From Planctomycetia bacterium (GTDB taxonomy: Bacteria > Planctomycetota > Planctomycetia > Pirellulales > UBA1268), in the NCBI GenBank assembly GCA_026401075.1, contig JAPLNQ010000267.1:1-41703 (forward strand): a stretch of 41,703 bases of DNA. The letters run 5' to 3'. The stretch's first letter is position 1. The number at the start of each line of letters is the position of its first letter. Shown one piece after another: positions 38,852 through 41,703 of the stretch. Under the pieces are notes generated by a model, which ran no database searches, was not told where the DNA came from, and worked only from the letters and a program-made list of their open reading frames with translations. The position numbers and the translations under genes are program-made.

Positions 38852-39930
38852 CATCGGCCGCGGAGTTCGACTATTCTGTCGTGGGCGGCGGCCTTCAAGG
38901 TTGTCTCTTGGCTCATGCTCTCGCCTGGCACCGGCCGGAGGCGACAGTCCTGCTTGTCGAACGGGCCGATGAACTGTGCGGCAATCACACCTGGTCATTT
39001 CACGAGACAGACGTCGCCGAGCAGGCAAGAAGCTGGTTCGACCCGCTGGTCACACACCGTTGGCCCGGCTATCGCGTCAGGTTTTCGACGCTGTCGCGGC
39101 GGGTGAACATCTCCTACGCGACGATCACGTCCGACCGCCTCCGCGAGGCGACGCTGTCGCTGGCAGGCGGAGCGGGTGGCCCGGGTCGCGCCGGACGGCT
39201 CGTCGTTCGCACAGGCGAGTCGTGTGAGATCCTCTCGCCGACCGCGGTAAGACTCGGTGGGACCACCGACGTTTCCTGCCGTGCGGTCCTCGACTGTCGC
39301 GGTCGGGCGGAGGCAGGGTCGCCGGGCGGAGCGGGCTATCAGACCTTCATCGGCCACGAGTATGAGACTGCTCAACGCTGGCCGGCATCGGAACCGACGG
39401 TCATGGATGTCCCGGCAGACCAGGCCGCGGGCTTCGAGTTTCTCTACGAACTCCCGCTCGGCCCCGATCGAGTGCTGCTCGAGTACACCCGGTTCCACGA
39501 GGAGCCGGCGTGTGACGAATCGCGGGCCGTCTCGCTGATCGCGGCTCGGCTGGCCGAGGCCGACGCAGGGTCGGCGAAGCTGATCCGGAGTGAGCGGGGG
39601 TGTCTCCCGATGCCGGAACTCGTCGCCCGGGCATGCCCGGACAGGGTCGCCGCGGAGATCGCCTCAGCAGCCGCGGAGGACCGGCTGCGGCGAGGATTCA
39701 CCCGCTTTCTGAACCGGCTGCTCTTTTGTCTGGTGAGGCCCGAAGACCGCTGGAAGATCTTCCAGCGGTTCTACCGCGTCCTGCCGGAAGAGCGAATCTC
39801 CCGGTTTTATGCCCATCGCTTCACGTTCACCGATGCGGCTCGGATCATGATCGGCTGGCCGCCCATGGGCCTGGCGCCGATTCGTTTTGCAAGGTCGTTT
39901 GTCTCACTCCCGGGGCCACTGCCGACATGA
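38848..39930 (+). CDS. crtY: Lycopene beta-cyclase
   Basis: FDYSVVGGGLQGCLLAHAL FAD motif, CGNHTWSFHETD; ATGA overlap with blh. Confidence 0.92.
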   Translation: MTSAAEFDYSVVGGGLQGCLLAHALAWHRPEATVLLVERADELCGNHTWSFHETDVAEQARSWFDPLVTHRWPGYRVRFSTLSRRVNISYATITSDRLREATLSLAGGAGGPGRAGRLVVRTGESCEILSPTAVRLGGTTDVSCRAVLDCRGRAEAGSPGGAGYQTFIGHEYETAQRWPASEPTVMDVPADQAAGFEFLYELPLGPDRVLLEYTRFHEEPACDESRAVSLIAARLAEADAGSAKLIRSERGCLPMPELVARACPDRVAAEIASAAAEDRLRRGFTRFLNRLLFCLVRPEDRWKIFQRFYRVLPEERISRFYAHRFTFTDAARIMIGWPPMGLAPIRFARSFVSLPGPLPT

Positions 39931-40925
39931 CAAAAAATCTCCTCGGCTTCGCCGGCGCGATGCACCAGACCGCCCGCACGGGGCACGGCTGGTCCAAGGC
40001 CCTCCAACTCTCCCCCGACCTTTATCCCGGCGTGGGCGGCAAGCGGCTTCGGGCCACCCTGCTCGAGGAGGCCTACGCGTTTGCCGGTGGCCGTTGCGAG
40101 GCTCCCTCGCTGATCGTCGATGCGGTCGAGCTTCTGCACGCCGGGTCGCTCGTGATCGACGACTTCGAAGACGACTCGCTCACCCGTCGCGGCCAACCGG
40201 CGCTCCATCAGGTGATCGGACCGGCCCGCGCCGTCAACGCTGGCAACTGGATGTATTTCCGCGCACTGGAGCTGGTGTCAGTCGCCTTGGACGATCCCGC
40301 CCGGTCGGCGGCGCTCGTGGGCAGGTTTATCGCGGTGGCACGGCAGTGTCACGAGGGTCAGGCGATCGACCTGGCCACGCGGATCGACGAGGTCACGCCG
40401 CGGCAGGCCCAGGTCACGGCGCTGGCGATCTCGCGTTGGAAGACCGGACGCCTCGCGTCACTGGCCGCGTGGTGTGGTGCCCAGGCCGCTGCGGGAGACT
40501 CGCAGACGCTGAAAGCCGTTGCCGCCTTCGGCTGCCGGATCGGCATCTGCCTGCAGATGAAAAACGACCTCGACGAACTCTGCGAACTGCTCGACGGTTC
40601 GGATCGGTGCGACGACCTCCGCAACCGCCGCGTCACCTGGCCCTGGGCCTGGGCCGCGAGCGAGCTTTCGGCCCGGCAGTTCACAGCCTTGCAACGCCGG
40701 CTGCGGCAGCCGGAAGAGCAGCAGGCCGAGTTTCGCCCACTCGCCAAGGATCTGCTCAACGCGACCCACCGCCGGGCGTCGGCTGCGATCAACGCCCGGC
40801 TCGACCGGGCAATCGACAGGCTCACCGCCGCGACGGGAGGAGCTCCTGAAGCCGGCCCGCTGGCCGCGATCTGCGATGCTCTACGGATGGCCATCGAGCC
40901 AACGAGGGCGGAGGCTCTTTCGTAA
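39927..40925 (+). CDS. crtE: Geranylgeranyl/polyprenyl diphosphate synthase
   Basis: GGKRLRATLLEEAY, LLHAGSLVIDDFEDDSLTRRGQPALH (first Asp-rich motif), QMKNDLDEL second motif; ATGA overlap with crtY. Confidence 0.88.
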   Translation: MTKNLLGFAGAMHQTARTGHGWSKALQLSPDLYPGVGGKRLRATLLEEAYAFAGGRCEAPSLIVDAVELLHAGSLVIDDFEDDSLTRRGQPALHQVIGPARAVNAGNWMYFRALELVSVALDDPARSAALVGRFIAVARQCHEGQAIDLATRIDEVTPRQAQVTALAISRWKTGRLASLAAWCGAQAAAGDSQTLKAVAAFGCRIGICLQMKNDLDELCELLDGSDRCDDLRNRRVTWPWAWAASELSARQFTALQRRLRQPEEQQAEFRPLAKDLLNATHRRASAAINARLDRAIDRLTAATGGAPEAGPLAAICDALRMAIEPTRAEALS

Positions 40926-40927
40926 AT

Positions 40928-41703
<776 letters not shown>

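Overview
The window reads as a high-GC planctomycete-like chromosome segment; this assignment is inferred from DUF1559 pilin-like, DUF1592/DUF1552, ThuA and PEP-CTERM-type families. The left part carries a porin, a VapBC-like pair, decayed accessory genes, a dgoKA-like operon, a LysR regulator and gltBD. The middle holds a LacI-type regulator divergent from a four-gene DUF1592/DUF1552/ThuA/cytochrome c cluster, then a metallopeptidase, an SNase-like protein, two small TA pairs and glycosyltransferases. The right part is the most interesting. A LytS-type sensor kinase is followed by a LytTR response regulator split by one in-frame TAG, an unknown polytopic membrane protein, a CPR/CysJ-type FAD-NADPH reductase, and a xanthorhodopsin-like proton-pump rhodopsin. 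The rhodopsin has the DTE motif, a Schiff-base Lys and the antenna-fenestration Gly. It is followed by blh, crtY, crtE and a crtI that runs off the end. Non-coding structure includes a perfect 24-bp inverted repeat at the gltB/gltD junction, a triple ~21-bp-spaced repeat upstream of the LytS kinase, a perfect dyad in the dgoK/LysR intergenic region, and two near-identical terminator repeats. All family calls come from reading motifs; no database search was run.
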